Source of the DNA: Halicephalobus mephisto
Lineage: Eukaryota; Nematoda; Chromadorea; Rhabditida; Panagrolaimidae
Assembly (NCBI GenBank): GCA_009193035.1
Contig: SWDT01000100.1
Span: 1-64,000, forward strand
DNA: 64,000 nucleotides
Direction: 5' to 3'
Notes under the pieces: model-generated
Told to the model about the DNA's origin: nothing
Databases searched by the model: none
The model's input: the letters and a program-made list of their open reading frames with translations, nothing else
Shown: one piece after another, positions 30,300 to 42,594 of the stretch
Layout: each line of letters opens with the position of its first letter
Position numbering within the stretch: the stretch's first letter is position 1
Translations under genes and position numbers: made by a program

Positions 30300-33290
30300 A
30301 TTTCCGGAAAATGTTTAAAAATATTTTTGGTTTTGCAGCGATTTTTGAAAGATTTTTTTTGTTTTAAAATGAATTTTTTTAATACTTTATTTACTTTACA
30401 AATTTTTAAACATCTTTTTAGTCCCAGAACGAATTTCTATGATTTTTAAATATTTCGATAATTTTATAATAAACATTTTAAAAGATTTTCAGGAATCTTT
30501 TTTGTTTTAAAATAAATTTTTTTAATACTTTATTTACTTCACAAATTTTAAAATTTTTAAACATATTTTTAGTCTCAGAACGAATTTCTATAAAATTTAA
30601 ATATTTCGCTAATTTTATAATAAACATTTTAAAAGATTTTCAAAAATCTTTTTTAAAATGAATTTTTTAATACTTTATTTACTTCACAAATTCTTCAATT
30701 TTTAAACATCTTTTTAGTCCCAGAACGAATTTCTATGATTTTTAAATATTTTGCTAATTTTATAATAAACATTTTAAAAGATTTTCAAAAATCTTTTTTA
30801 AAATAAATTTTTTTAATATTTTATTTACTTCACAAATTTTAAAATTTTTAAACATCTTTTTAGCCTCAGAACGAATTTCTATGATTTTTAAATATTTCAT
30901 TAATTTTATAATAAAAATTTTAAAAGATTTTCAGGAATTTTTTTTAAAATGAATTTTTTAATACTTTATTTACTTTACAGTAAAATTTTCAAGAATCTTC
31001 CTGGTCCCGGAACGAATTTTTGTATTTTTGATACCCTAATAATTTCGTACCGAATTTCCGTAAAACTTTCGAAATTTCTATTTTAAAAAAAACTATGAAA
31101 TCTTTAATGTGAAAACCAACTTTATCCATAACCCGACTTACTCAATTTCCATTTTCTCTCAACATTGAGCACTTATGCCAAATTTGTTTCATGACATAAT
31201 GCATTTATCCGGTCTCGTGCCAGTCATTCCCAATTTAGCTCGTCTTTTTTGCCTGTTGCATTACTTACTTATGGCCGAAAAATGACCAAGAGTCATTCGT
31301 TTAAATTTTCAAATGGATTTTCGTCCAAATCTGTCACTAATTCTTTTTTTTTTCTGTTGAAACTGGAACACGATTATTTTTTTAAATTTCCTGCTGTTCC
31401 GGAAGGCTATTAACGAATGTTTTTACGAATTTTCATTTATTTTTGTTTTTGAAGGTCATTGTAGAAAATCTTTGAAAATTTTAATGGATTTAATTGATCC
31501 TAAATCTGGGTAAAAATGGATCTAGAAAGTAATTTTATAAAAAAATCAACTCTCACCGCGAAAGTTAATAATTTTAATTATTTTTAAATATCGCTAGAAT
31601 TTCGTGTAGGGACCAATTTTATAAAAAATCAATTTTCACCACGAAAGTTAATAATTTCGATTCTTTCTAAATATCGCTAGAATTTCGTGTAAAAACCAAT
31701 TTTATAAAAAATCAACTCTCACCGCGAAAATTCTTGAAAAAAGTGAATGTAGTCATTTTTTAATGTGATTTGAAATTTTTATTTTGAAAATTTAAAAATT
31801 AAACAAAATTCTACCATGAAAATCCCTGGAAATTAAGATAAACTTCAGCATTTTCGAATGTAATTTAAAATTATTATTTTAAAAAACTTCAAAATTAAAT
31901 AAAATTTTGTGAAAATTAAAAAAAAATAAATTTAGTCATTTTCGAATATGATTAAAAAAACTTAAAAATTAAATAAAATTTTGTGAAAATTTAAAAAAAA
32001 ATAAATTTGATCATTTTTGAATGTGATTAAAAAAACTTCAAAATTAAGTAAAATTTTGTGAAAATTTAAAAAAAAATTTAGTCATTTTCGAATATGATTA
32101 AAAAACTTAAAAATTAAATAAAATTTTGTGAAAATTAAAAAAAAAATAAATTTGATTATTTTCAACATAAGTCTAAATTTCGCTTCAAAACCAAATTTTC
32201 GATATAAAATTATTTCTTTATTTTTTGCAATTTTTCTAAAATACGTTTACTGTAGGTAAATCTTTTGTAAAAAAAATAAATTAAATGAAATTCAGATTTT
32301 TTTTCGAAAAAAAAATCATTCTTTCAAAAAATTAATGAATTTTTTTATTTTTATTTTTAATTTTTTGTTTTTAATTTTCGAAGATCAGATTCCTCATTAT
32401 GGGTTTGGACAAGAAAAACTAATTCGAAGAAAGGCGGACAGGGCGAGTGGACGCCGCCCAGTTTTTCCTCCTTTGCCGTTCTCTCGGATTTTTTGATTTA
32501 GGACCAACAGTATAGTTTTCTGCAAATTTATAACTACCAATTTTACATAGTTTATTTCTAAGTTTTAATTCTAATTTTTTTCTAAACTTTGATTTTTAAT
32601 TTTTTTATGAATTTATTTTTTTAAAATTTTTATGAATTTAATTTTTTTAATTTTTTAAAATTTAGGACCAACAATATAGTTTTCTGCAAATTTATAACCA
32701 TCAATTTTACATAGTTTATTTTTAAGATTTTTAAGACTTAATTTTTATTTTTTTTTAAATTTTTCTTATGATTTTAATTTTTTAAATTTATTGATGAATT
32801 TAATTTTTTAAAATTTATAATCAACAATTTTACACAATTTTTTAAAACTTTCACTTTTGTCGATTTTATTTTTTTTCAATTTCTTAATTTTCGGGAATTT
32901 AAAAAAAGAAAATTTATCTGCCAGATTTTTTGATTTAGGAACTTCAATATAATTTTTTCGAATTTTTAACAATTTTTTTAAAATTTATTTTTTAAAAAAT
33001 ATATTTTTTTTTATTTTTTAAAATTTTTGAATTTCTGAATTAATTTTATTTTTTAAAATAAATTTTAATTTTTGAATGAATTTTATTTTTTAAAATAAAT
33101 TTTAATTTTTGGATGAATTTTATGTTTTAAAATTTTTTAATTTTCGAGATTTATTAATAAAAGAAAAATAAAATTTATTTTTATCAAAAATTAAAGATTT
33201 TTGCCGCCTTTTTTGTCGAACATGTTTTTTGATTTGGATTAAAATTCTAGTTTTATTGGCGGGTTTTATATTTTTAAATTTATGGATTTT
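30300..33290. other. Intergenic: tandem arrays and DDR upstream region
   Basis: 30340-31010: five units of about 155 bp with TTTTTAGTCCCAGAACGAAT and TTTATTTACTTCACAAATTT. 31100-31420 is lower in AT and array-free (GAGCACTTATGCC, TTATCCGGTCTCGTGCCAGT), a plausible distal regulatory piece. 31510-32160: units of 75-90 bp with ATTTCGTGTAGGGACCAATT or AAATTTAGTCATTTTCGAAT. 32390-32515: a GC-rich patch (GGCGGACAGGGCGAGTGGAC). 32500-33220: T-rich repeats. No gene found. Confidence 0.55.
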
Positions 33291-33327
33291 CAGGAACCAT
33301 GTGTTGAGGAAGATTTTCTTCAATAAG
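33280..33327 (+). promoter_or_regulatory. Probable trans-splice acceptor of the DDR gene
   Basis: TTATGGATTTTCAG ends at 33293, 34 bases before the proposed start ATG at 33328. No upstream in-frame exon was found, so a spliced-leader site is the simplest reading. A short out-of-frame ATG-TGT-TGA lies at 33299. Confidence 0.45.
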
Positions 33328-36300
33328 ATGACTGGATTTATTTTTCCCAAACTTTCGTTAATTGTCGGAATCGTCACGTTGTCCTCCGTTTTCGGACTTG
33401 ACATTAGTAAGTGCCATGTTTTCCATTTATCTTTCTGTAGATCAATTTTACGGTTCATGACCTCCTGTCGGTCATTGTTTCTAATTTATGTCTGTTTTCT
33501 CGCGCAGATATCCAAAAAGCAACTGACCGCGTTAACTAGGTAAAAACCAAGGTCACCGGGTCTTGTGACGAAAATGTAATTTTCAGAGATATCCGATGGA
33601 TTAGACTTTGGAGGAAGCTAATCCTTAGGTGGTTTCCATTAGGGCATGGGAAAGCCCGGATTTCGGTGTCCTGGAAGATAGTACAAAAATCATAAAAATT
33701 AAAAATCATAAAAATTATAAAAATTAAAAATCATAAAAATTAAAAATTATAAAAATCATAAAAATTAAAAATCATAAAAATTAAAAATCATAAAAATCAT
33801 AAAAATTAAAAATCATTATTATTACGAAATAATTTTCAAAACCATTTTAAAATTCTGAAATTTTTGATTTTAAAAATATTCTGAAAATTTTTATTTAATT
33901 TCTGAAATTTTGAAAATTAATTAAGTTTCAGAATTTTTTCTGATTTTATAAATTTACAAAATTCTAAAAAATTTTAAAAATTTTATATTTGATTTTGGAA
34001 AAATTCTAAAAAATTCGAAAACTCAATTTTTGAATTTTTTCTGATTTTATAAATTTACAATATTCTAAAAAATTTCAAAAAATTCAACGAAATTTTTAAA
34101 TATTCTACAAAATTACATAGTTTTTGAAAATTTCAATGATTTTTATTAAATTTCAAAATGTTTTCAACATTTTATTTTATTTTAGAAATTGAAATTTTGT
34201 TTTGATTCAACTTTTGGAAGTATTTTTCTCGCCTTGAAAGCTTAAGATTCAACGGGTTCTGCTTCGGGAGCCCGGGGATTAACTTTCCTCGCACAGGATT
34301 AGCGCTCAACCTTGGCGATATGCAAATTCAAGAACGTACTCTATCATTCACTATCCGACAACCCAAAACAGCCAGATGTTTTTTCGGATCCTTTTGTATC
34401 CAAGTGTTGCGTTGACTAAAAATAATTTTCATTCAGAAAGTGTGATTGTTCTTCGATATTTGATTGGCCTTCTTGCTTTTATAATTGGAGACAATTTTGA
34501 AGAACTGCATCATGGCCATGGAAAACGGATACTGCAATTAGTCCGACCAGGGGGTCTTTTGTCTTTTTTCGGACACATATGGTCAAAACAAGCCGACTCT
34601 CGGTCGTAATCGTATTTTTGTGACTTTATTGTTTGCTTGCTTTGATTGGCAATATTTGCGATACCGGAAATTGCAAAAGGGTCGAACATGGATCGGCTGT
34701 CACGCAAGAGGGACCTTGTTTGTACAATCACTCGACCATGTTCTTACGAACAAGGTTTTTTGAACGGGATTGGATTAATTTCCGACAAAAATAAGAAATA
34801 CAAATGTAGAGAAAAAGATCGGCGTTAGAAGTGTTTGATTAAATAACATAGAATTTTAAAGATTATTGAGTTTTTTGAAACTGTTCTGCAACGGTTATGA
34901 TGTAATTAGAGTCCTTTATTTTCTTTTTACTTTTATTTCATTTTATTGTAATTGTATGTAGACAAGTAACAGGGTCTAGTACGAAGATCTAACATAACAT
35001 GAAGCTGTAATTTTCACTCGAATCGAAAAAAAACCATCGTAAAGAAGGTGCTCCCTTGATGAGAGTTCTCTTAGTTTAGAAGTCCACTTTTTCGATTCGG
35101 GTGAAGATTATGGATTCGTATTGTGCTGGATTTTCTTAATGGACCTTATTTTCTATCTACATACAATTAGGATAAAATGAAATAAAAGTAAAAAGAAAAT
35201 AAAGGACTCTAATTACATCATAACCGTTGCAGAACAGTTTCAACAAACTCAATAATCTTTAAAATTCTATGTTATTTAATCAATCAGCTCTAATCTCGAC
35301 ATCTGTGCCTGCAGAACCTCTCATACTACTAAAACCTCCTCAAAGAAAAAAACTCTTTACTACAGGAGGACTTCAATGTCCTCATTTCTTTCTGAAAGCT
35401 CTAAAACAACAATAAAGCTTTGGGTGCCAGCTTTTGATTAGTGAGATCACATAAAGTAAACTCGATTCATCATCTCGGCACTTTTGTCGACAGCCGAGTG
35501 AGTCCATTAACCTTTCTCGCGCTAGATGACCGGTCAAGTGTCTGACAGTTGTCGAAGAACAAAGGGATTAGGACAATGACTGACCTTCCGAATGCCGTTG
35601 CCTTGATTCATTACATTTGGATCGTAAATTGAGCTCAAAAACAAACTCCTGAAAGAAACAATGGGAAATTTTTAGGACAATGCAGCAAAGCTCTCGGGAT
35701 GGAATCCGGCAGGATCAAGGACAACCAAATCTCGGCCAGTTCCAGCTTCGATGAACAAAGCACTGGTCCTCAGAATTCGAGGTCGGAAAATCTTCAAACA
35801 TATTATTATAAAAAAATGGAATCAACGTTGTTCTAAAATAATCTCGATATAAATTTTTATAATTTGGAAACTTCCAGAATACCAAATTTAGATGATTTTG
35901 GAAGTTTCCACTGAGTAGTAGAAGATTCTGAAAAACATGAAATTGTAGGAATTTGTACGAAATTCTTGGAAATTTCAGAATTTCGGAGGTTTCTGAAAAC
36001 TTTCATGAAATTCTTCAAAATTTCAGTTTTATTTAACTAGATTTAAGAAGATTCTAGAAGTTTGAGATTCTGAAAATTTCCAGAAACTTTTGCAAAGCCC
36101 TAAGAGATTTTAGAAACTTCTACGAGATTCTGAAACCTCCCATGAAATCCTAAAAGATCCCAGAATCTCTTATTGGATTCTGAAGTGTTTTGAAAATTTC
36201 TGAGATTTTCAAAGTTTTCTGAATTTTTAATCAAATTTTCGAAGTTTTTTGAATTTTTAATCAAGTTTTCGAAAATTCTATCAGATGTTCGAAACTCCCA

Positions 36301-39300
36301 AAATCATTTATTAGATTCCAGAAGATCCTAAAAGCTTCCAAGGAATTTTAATTATGCAAATGGCGAAATTTGAAACCTATGGGTTTCGGCATTTTCAGTC
36401 AATTTAGGTTTTTAATTTCTCACTCTTGCGCGAGGAAATCGAGTGTTACTTGACTTTGCCTGAGGGGAAATTGGTCGAGAGCGGTTTTGGAAGACGAAAA
36501 ATTAATTACAGCACGGAAATAGGGACAATTGTCATTGAAAAATTTCAGATTGAATTCAGAATCCGGGAGTGGAGCCTGGTGTCCTTTCCATCAGATCAAT
36601 GAAACTTCTCATGAATTCCTCCAGATCGAGTTCCCTGAGGACATTGTCGTCTCAGGAATCGAGACCCAAGGCAGATTCGACAAAGGAAGAGGAATGGAGT
36701 TCCCCACGGGGTACATGGTCGAGTACTGGAGGACTTCTCTCGGCCGATGGGCTCGTTACAAAGATTCTGAAGGAAACGAGGTTCGTTATATGCTGTTATA
36801 CATAAAAAAGTATAACTTTTGGAGCAGTAACAAATATAAATCGTTACTATTAAGTTTATTTTTCGTTAAAAATGTTTAATATTTACGAAAAATATAGTAA
36901 TTCTTACATTTCTCAATCGTTACAGTACCAAAAGTTACTCTTTTTGTATGAAATTAATACTACTAAAATCGAATTTCATATATCTGATACATCAAAGTGC
37001 TTTCAATGTATCGATATATCACATACAATCCACCCATATCAACACACAAAAATCTTCACTTTTGATCTAGTAACAAATATAAATCGTCACTATTAAGTTT
37101 TATTTTTCGTCACAAATGTCTAATATTTACGAAAAATACAACAATTGTTACATTTCGCAATTTTTACAAAATCTAAAGTTACACTTTTTTGTGTGTAGAA
37201 ATCAAAAAAGGATTATCACCAAATTATCTCAAAATTGATTTTTAGAATTTTTAAAAATTTTGGAAAACATCGAAAGTTATATTTTAAAAGTTTTAAAACC
37301 TTTCATTTAATTTCTAAAAATTCTAAAATTTTCGTTGAACTCTGTAAATTTCAAAAGATTTTCACAAAATTCTAGATTTCAGAACTTTTCATTCAATTTT
37401 AAAAATTTCGAAATTTTGATGAGATTCTGAAAGCTTCCACAATATTATAAAAAATTTTCTCAAAATTCTGGTTTTTTTAAATCCCGAAATCCTAAAAATC
37501 TGGGTTCTGAAGATTTTCAAAATTCTGAAATCCTAAAAATTTGTTGAATTCTGAAGATTTTCAAAGTTCTGAAATCCTAAAAATCTGGATTGTAAAAACT
37601 TTCAAAGTTCTGAAATCCTAAAAATCTGGATTGTAAAAACTTTCAAAATTCTGAAATCCTAAAAATTTGGATTCTGAAGATTTTCAAAATTTTAAAATCC
37701 TAAAAATCTGGATTCTAAAAAGTTTCAAAATTCTGAAATCCTAAAAATTTGGATTCCGAACAATTTTCAAAATTCTGAAATCCTAAAAACTTGGATTCTG
37801 AAGATTTTCAAAATCCCGAAATCTAAAAAATCTGGATTCTAAAAAGTTTCAAAATTTAGTAAATTCAGGAAGTTTCCACAAAAATTTTGTCGGAAACATC
37901 TGGTGTAATCCATATGGCACTTAAACGAAAAACAATGGTCCTTGTTTGATGGGTCGATTCGAAAAAAATTATTAACGGTGATGGGTTTGAATGGCATCTT
38001 GAGAATATTGGCGGGAATCTTAATAAAAATATTTTTTTCAGATAATCGAGGGAAATTCAGACACCAGAAGTCCGATTTTGAGGATTTTTGACGGAGCAAT
38101 TATTGGAAAAATTTTCCGAATAATTCCGGTTTCTGAAGTCACCAGGACCGTTTGCCTCAGGGTCGAGCTCCATGGATGTACCTTCAGAAGCCACGTCTCC
38201 AGTTACTCCGCCCCTGTGGGGTCCAGATTCGACGGATTGGATCTTCGGGATCTGAATTACGACGGAGACGAATTTGATAAAAAAAAATTAAAAAACGGAA
38301 TCGGAAAAATCTTCGACGGAATCACCGGAGAAGACAACTTCGAAAAACACCCCGGAGCCTGGGTCGGATGGAACAAAAACGAATTAGATACTGTAATTTT
38401 GGAATTTTTATTCACAGAAAGAAGAAATTTTTCATCGATTTTTATACATACTTCTAACTTCAGAAAACACGGAGCTGGACTTTTTTCAGAAGCAAAAATT
38501 TATTTTTCGACTTCAGATGACGATCTGTATTCTCAAAGAATCATTACTTTCGAGCAGATTCCGGACTTAGTTTTCGAATCATCAAGATGGGTGAGAATCT
38601 TCGTCAACTACCGTATAGCTAAGAAGATCAGAATCGAGTTGAATTTCGGAGATGATTCAGAATGGCTTCTGATCAGCGAAGTCAAATTTGAATCAACAAG
38701 TCCTAAGGGTCTTCTGGAAACCGAAGACGATTCTTTTTTCATCCAGAATCGGTCCATCAATGTTGTCAGTTTTCCGGTCGAACGTCATTCAAATTTTTTC
38801 ACTTTTTCGATGATCATCCTCGGAATCATCTTAGCTGGAATACTGTGGCTCGTCTTCAGATTGAATTCTAGAATTTCGAAATCCCAATCTCCTCTTCCGA
38901 TGAAGATAACTCCGAATCCATATCCACAGTACTACGAATATAAAAAATGTCTTAGTTCTTCTACAGTATCCACCAAGAGGTACGTTGGAACTCCAGAATT
39001 CGAAGAAGCATATGCTCATCCGGATATTGAAAATCCAATGGATTATGGAAATAAAAAATGTTTTAACTCTTCTACAGTATCCACCAAGAGGTACGTTGGA
39101 ACTCCGGAATTTGAAGAAGCATATGCTCATCCCGATTTCGAAAATCTGATGAACGGTCAAATTTACAATGTTCCTGAAGACGAATATTCTCCAGTGGAGA
39201 TCCGGAGAGCCGATTTAGAATTCGTCCAGAATCTCGGAAGCGGAAAATTCGGTACTGTAGATATCTACAAATTTGAAGGAAAATTGGTAGCTGTGAAGTC

Positions 39301-40069
39301 TCTGAAATCAGATTCTCCTTCTGTAGAATCAGAATTCAAAAAAGAAATCAACATTATGAGTCAACTAAGACATCAGAACATCGTCAGAGTCATCGGGATT
39401 ACGGTAGATTCCAAGCCGATTTTGTGCATTTCGGAATTCCTTGAAAATGGAGATTTGAAAAATTTTTTGTCCCGAACAGAACAGATTCCATCTCAAGAAA
39501 AACTACTTTCTATGGGCACTCAAATCGCCGCAGGCATGGCTTATCTGGAATCTAGGAAGTTTATCCATCGAGATTTGGCTGCCAGAAACTGTTTTTTGGA
39601 TTCAGATGGAACTGTGAAAATCGGGGATTTCGGAATGGCCCGATCACTGTACGGATCAGATTATTACAAAATCGACGGACAATTCGAACTGCCCATAAGA
39701 TGGATGGCTCCAGAATCCGTCTTCGAAGGCAGATTTTCCCACAAAACTGACACCTGGGCCCTGGGGGTTACTCTGTGGGAACTCTACAGTATCTGCAGAG
39801 AAAAACCATTTTCGAATCTTACAGATAACCAAGTGATTCATAATCTTCAGAATTTCGTTGAGAAAAATTCCCTTCAAGAGTACCTATCTCGACCAAGTCT
39901 GTGTCCTCAGGTACTGTATTCAGAAATCCTGTTTCCTTGTTGGAAAAAGGAATCCGAAAGACCCACTTTGACTTCTGTCCACAGATTCCTCCAAATTTTA
40001 CAGTTTTCTTCGTCAGTGAATCCTCGACCACCTCCGCCGAACCGTGCAGCTCCAGAACCCCCACTTTAA
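33328..40069 (+). CDS. Discoidin-domain receptor tyrosine kinase (DDR)
   Basis: Type I receptor tyrosine kinase of the DDR family, collagen receptors in animals (family knowledge); the closest worm genes would be ddr-1/ddr-2. Four exons (33328-33406, 35676-35781, 36549-36780, 38042-40069) give 814 residues. Residues 1-23 are a signal peptide (SLIVGIVTLSSVFG). The discoidin domain opens CSKALGMESGRIKDNQISAS at residue 29 and continues through GAWCPF and EFLQIEFPEDIVVSGIETQG to VCLRVELHGC; a DS-like domain with WVGW and SEVKFES follows. A membrane span is at about 391-413 (MIILGIILAGILWLVF). The juxtamembrane region has an almost exact 37-residue tandem duplication (about 438-510). The kinase is complete: GSGKFGTV (538-545), AVKS Lys558, HRDLAARN (648-655), DFG (668-670), YYKIDGQFELPIRWMAPES. 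A proline-rich tail (RPPPPNRAAPEPPL) ends it. Exon 4 alone is 2 kb. AATAAA at 40152-40157. Confidence 0.95.
33660..34200. repeat. Simple repeats in DDR intron 1
   Basis: 33680-33820 is AAAAATCATAAAAATTAAAA microsatellite. 33830-34190 is AT-rich sequence of the TTTTCTGATTTTATAAATTT type. No coding evidence. Confidence 0.75.
34220..34834. other. Low-AT segment of DDR intron 1, possible enhancer
   Basis: About 600 bases of more balanced composition inside the first DDR intron (GGGAGCCCGGGGATTAACTT, GCTCAACCTTGGCGATATG, GGGTCGAACATGGATCGGCT). Frames of 60-77 codons occur on both strands without acceptors or domains. First-intron position and composition fit a regulatory region; a remnant of an inserted element is the alternative. 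Confidence 0.35.
34835..35283. mobile_element. 449-bp fold-back (palindromic) element in DDR intron 1
   Basis: The left end TTGATTAAATAACATAGAAT and the right end ATTCTATGTTATTTAATCAA are exact inverse complements. The match continues for at least 125 bases on each side (through CTGTTCTGCAACGGTTATGA) and resumes near the centre (TCACTCGAATCGAAAAA against TTTTTCGATTCGGGTGA). No coding capacity, so a non-autonomous fold-back/MITE-type element. No clear target duplication was seen. Confidence 0.85.
35290..35670. other. Remaining low-AT part of DDR intron 1
   Basis: Contains TGTCGACAGCCGAGTGAGTC, CTAGATGACCGGTCAAGTGT and CAGGAGGACTTCAATGTCCTC (an inverted GAGGAC/GTCCTC pair). No exon in phase with the gene. 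Possible intronic regulatory sequence. Confidence 0.3.
36799..37197 (+). mobile_element. TIR element, CACAAAAAAGYGTAACTTT family, copy 1 (DDR intron 3)
   Basis: About 400 bp, nearly identical to the copy at 40480-40877. Ends resemble inverted copies of CACACAAAAAAGTGTAACTTT; inside are GGAGCAGTAACAAATATAAA, TTTCAATGTATCGATATATC and AATTTTTACAAAATCTAAAG. No coding capacity. It starts only about 20 bases after the exon 3 donor of the DDR gene. Confidence 0.8.
37420..37870. repeat. Tandem array in DDR intron 3
   Basis: About ten copies of a 40-45 bp unit: AATTCTGAAATCCTAAAAAT, CTGGATTCTGAAGATTTTCA. Ends about 170 bases before the large last exon. Confidence 0.85.
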
Positions 40070-40159
40070 ATTACTGTATTAAAAAAGTTAAAAATAATCA
40101 TTGTCGCGGAATTGTCTCAGAACGAATTTCGTGATTTACGCTGTTACAAAAAATAAATA

Positions 40160-40479
40160 ATAAGTTCTATCATGGTCTCCACACGAATTTCTAGAGCGTA
40201 TCGTACTAAAATAAAAATCAAATTTTTACAAAATAGTCTTGACAAGAATTTCCGAAATTTGTCGTACTACAGTATGAATCAAAAAAATATTGAATTTTTC
40301 AATCGTAATTTGTTCGAAAATAATCATATCAAGATACATTATTAATGTTACAGTAATTTTTTGGAATTTATCATTTAAGCATTTCTTCATCATCCCAAAA
40401 CTGCTTCAGAAGTTATGATGCAAAACATAAACTTTTTTCTAATAATGTTTATCCTTCAAAAATCCCAACTTTTATTCAA
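40160..40479. other. DDR downstream spacer
   Basis: Follows the AATAAA at 40152. Contains several GAATTTC-type diverged repeats (GTCTTGACAAGAATTTCCGA). No gene or RNA seen. Confidence 0.4.
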
Positions 40480-40877
40480 CACACAAAAAAGCGTAACTTT
40501 TGGAGCAGTAACAAATATAAATCGTTATTATTAAGTTCTATTTTTCGTTACAAATGTCTAATATTTACGAAAAATATAGTAATTCTTACATTTCGCAATC
40601 GTTACAGTACCAAAAGTTACGCTTTTTTTATAAAATTAATACTACTAAAATCGAATTTCATGTATCTGATACATCAAAGTGGTTTCAATGTATCGATATA
40701 TCACATACAATCCACCCATATCAACACACAAAAATCTTCACTTTTGATCTAGTAACAAATATAAATCTTCACTATTAAGTTTTATTTTTCGTCACAAATG
40801 TCTAATATTTACGAAAAATACAACAATTGTTACATTTCGCAATTTTTACAAAATCTAAAGTTACACTTTTTTGTGTG
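40480..40877 (+). mobile_element. TIR element, CACAAAAAAGYGTAACTTT family, copy 2
   Basis: Begins CACACAAAAAAGCGTAACTT and ends AAAGTTACACTTTTTTGTGTG, giving terminal inverted repeats of about 20 bp. It is 398 bp long and about 95 percent like copy 1 by eye, in the same orientation about 3.7 kb apart, so the two copies flank the DDR kinase exon. No coding capacity. Confidence 0.85.
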
Positions 40878-41199
40878 CACTAACTTCTGATAGATTCTGA
40901 ATTTACGGATCTATTACTTTATTCAAATTATTCCTATAAAACCAAATTATGGCATAAATTTCATACTAAGATTCGAAAAATATGAATTTGTTTAAAATAA
41001 TTTTTGGTTTAATTTTTCCAACATAATGTTGCTAAATTTTTTTTCAAATACGTTGCGAAACTAAAAAGCAAATGAAAAACTTGATTTTCTTTGTTTTAAA
41101 AATATTCATTAAAGAAAGAATTCGGAATATTTGTGTTTTCTTTAAAATGAAACTTTGTGTCCAAAAATAACAAGAAATATCAAAGTCAATGATAGTACG

Positions 41200-41800
41200 A
41201 TTTTTGTTGTTTTTTAAATTTAATTATTTAAAAAAAATTTACTTTTTTAATTTTTCAAACTTTAATTAAATTTTAAAAAATCAAAAATTTCCTAAAATTC
41301 AATAAACAAGAATAAAAATCTTTGTCGAATTTTTTCATTTATGAATTTTGAAATTTATTAAATATTTTTAGAATTTTGCAAAATTATTTAAAAATTAAAT
41401 TTTTGAAATTTTTAGAATTGTATAAAATTATTTTAAAATCAAATTTAAATACTTTTAGAATTTTATAAAATAATTAAAAATTAAATTTTTGAAATTTTTA
41501 GAATTGTATAAAATTATTTAAAAATCAAATTTAAATACTTTTAGAATTTTGCAAAATTATTTAAAAATCAAATTTTAAAAATTTTATAAAATAATTAAAA
41601 ATTAAATTTTAGAAATTTTTAGAATTTTACAAAATTATTTTAAAATCAAATTTTTTGAAATTTTAAAAATTTTATAAAATAATTAAAAAATCAAATTTAA
41701 AAACTAGAATTTTATAAAATTATTTTAAAATCAAATTTTAATTGGGAAATTTTAAAAATTTTTTCAGAAAAAGTTTTCAGAATTTTATGGAAAAAATTCA
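41200..41800. repeat. AT-rich tandem array
   Basis: About eight units of 55-60 bp with TTTTAGAATTTTATAAAATA and ATTAAAAATTAAATTTTTGA. The region 40880-41200 and 41800-42130 on each side shows nothing recognisable. Confidence 0.7.
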
Positions 41801-42179
41801 GTTTTTTACAACAATGTGATTTTTGACCTTCAGAAAAATGAAGTTTGATTCGTTTAACGATCCGAAAGAATTCTCAATTTTTCCGATGTATAAAAAGTGA
41901 TTGATAACTCAGAAATCATTCTGTCTACCGATCTGCAGAAACTTTAATTTTCCAATTTTTTGATTACTGTAGAAAAAAGTAAAAATTAATTTACTTTTTC
42001 CAAAAATTTTTACATTTTTAAAAATACTTAAAAAATTATATTTTTTTGTTATTATTTTTATGGATTTATTTTTCTAAAATTTTTTTTACATCGAATAAAA
42101 AAAATTTCGGAAAAAAAATGCTGCAAAATTTTGATTTTTTTTGGGACAAATTTGATGGAAAATTCCAAAACACAAATTT

Positions 42180-42340
42180 TTTTGGAATTTAACAAGGATT
42201 ATTTTTCATTGCAGATAATATTGGGTTTTGATCACATGAATATTTATGAATACCGAGTTGTATATAAAAACGGTCTTAGTAAAGAACAATTTGTCTTTTC
42301 TCTTAATCTGTATGCAGTATCCCGTTCTGACAATCATTAA
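42180..42340 (+). other. Possible terminal exon fragment
   Basis: After a good acceptor (TTTTTCATTGCAG) a frame reads FDHMNIYEYRVVYKNGLSKE through SLNLYAVSRSDNH and TAA. Non-repetitive and more codon-like than its surroundings, but no upstream exon in phase zero could be found. Gene remnant or chance. Confidence 0.25.
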
Positions 42341-42414
42341 TAATTATTTTTTTTGTTGATTTAGTGACTGATACTAATAAGGGACATTCTCAGAGGTTGT
42401 CATCTAACAGTATA

Positions 42415-42583
42415 CAGTAGAACTTGGATATGATACCCCCTAGGGACCGGGGAAAGCGTATCTTGTAACGAAGGATATATTATAAGGGATAAATTTGAAA
42501 ATAGCCTAACCAAACTCACTCACACCGTATTCTATAACGTGAGATATGTTATAGCGGGGGTATCTTATATTCAAGTTAAACTG
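42415..42583 (+). mobile_element. pogo/Tigger-like MITE, copy a
   Basis: Starts CAGTAGAACTTGGATATGAT and ends TATTCAAGTTAAACTG, flanked by TA. The CAGTNGAACTTGGATATAA type end and TA target are characteristic of Tc1-pogo superfamily elements. The inside contains ACGAAGGATATATTATAAGG and AACCAAACTCACTCAC. Only about 170 bp, non-coding. Confidence 0.85.
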
Positions 42584-42594
42584 TATATAAAATA

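Noticed and set aside
33580..33690. Possible extra DDR exon after TTTTCAG (RDIRWIRLWRKL...)
   Set aside because: It is in phase with exon 1 but has no good donor and does not encode discoidin sequence; exon 1 joins directly and in phase to 35676.
34376..34828. Plus and minus frames of 60-77 codons in DDR intron 1
   Set aside because: No splice signals, domains or codon bias; treated as intronic low-AT sequence.
36872..37096. 74-codon frame MFNIYEKYSNSYISQS and its twin at 40554-40778
   Set aside because: Both are translations of the same non-coding TIR element; no further protein evidence.
38831..39160. 109-codon minus-strand frame with internal repeat
   Set aside because: Antisense of the DDR juxtamembrane duplication.
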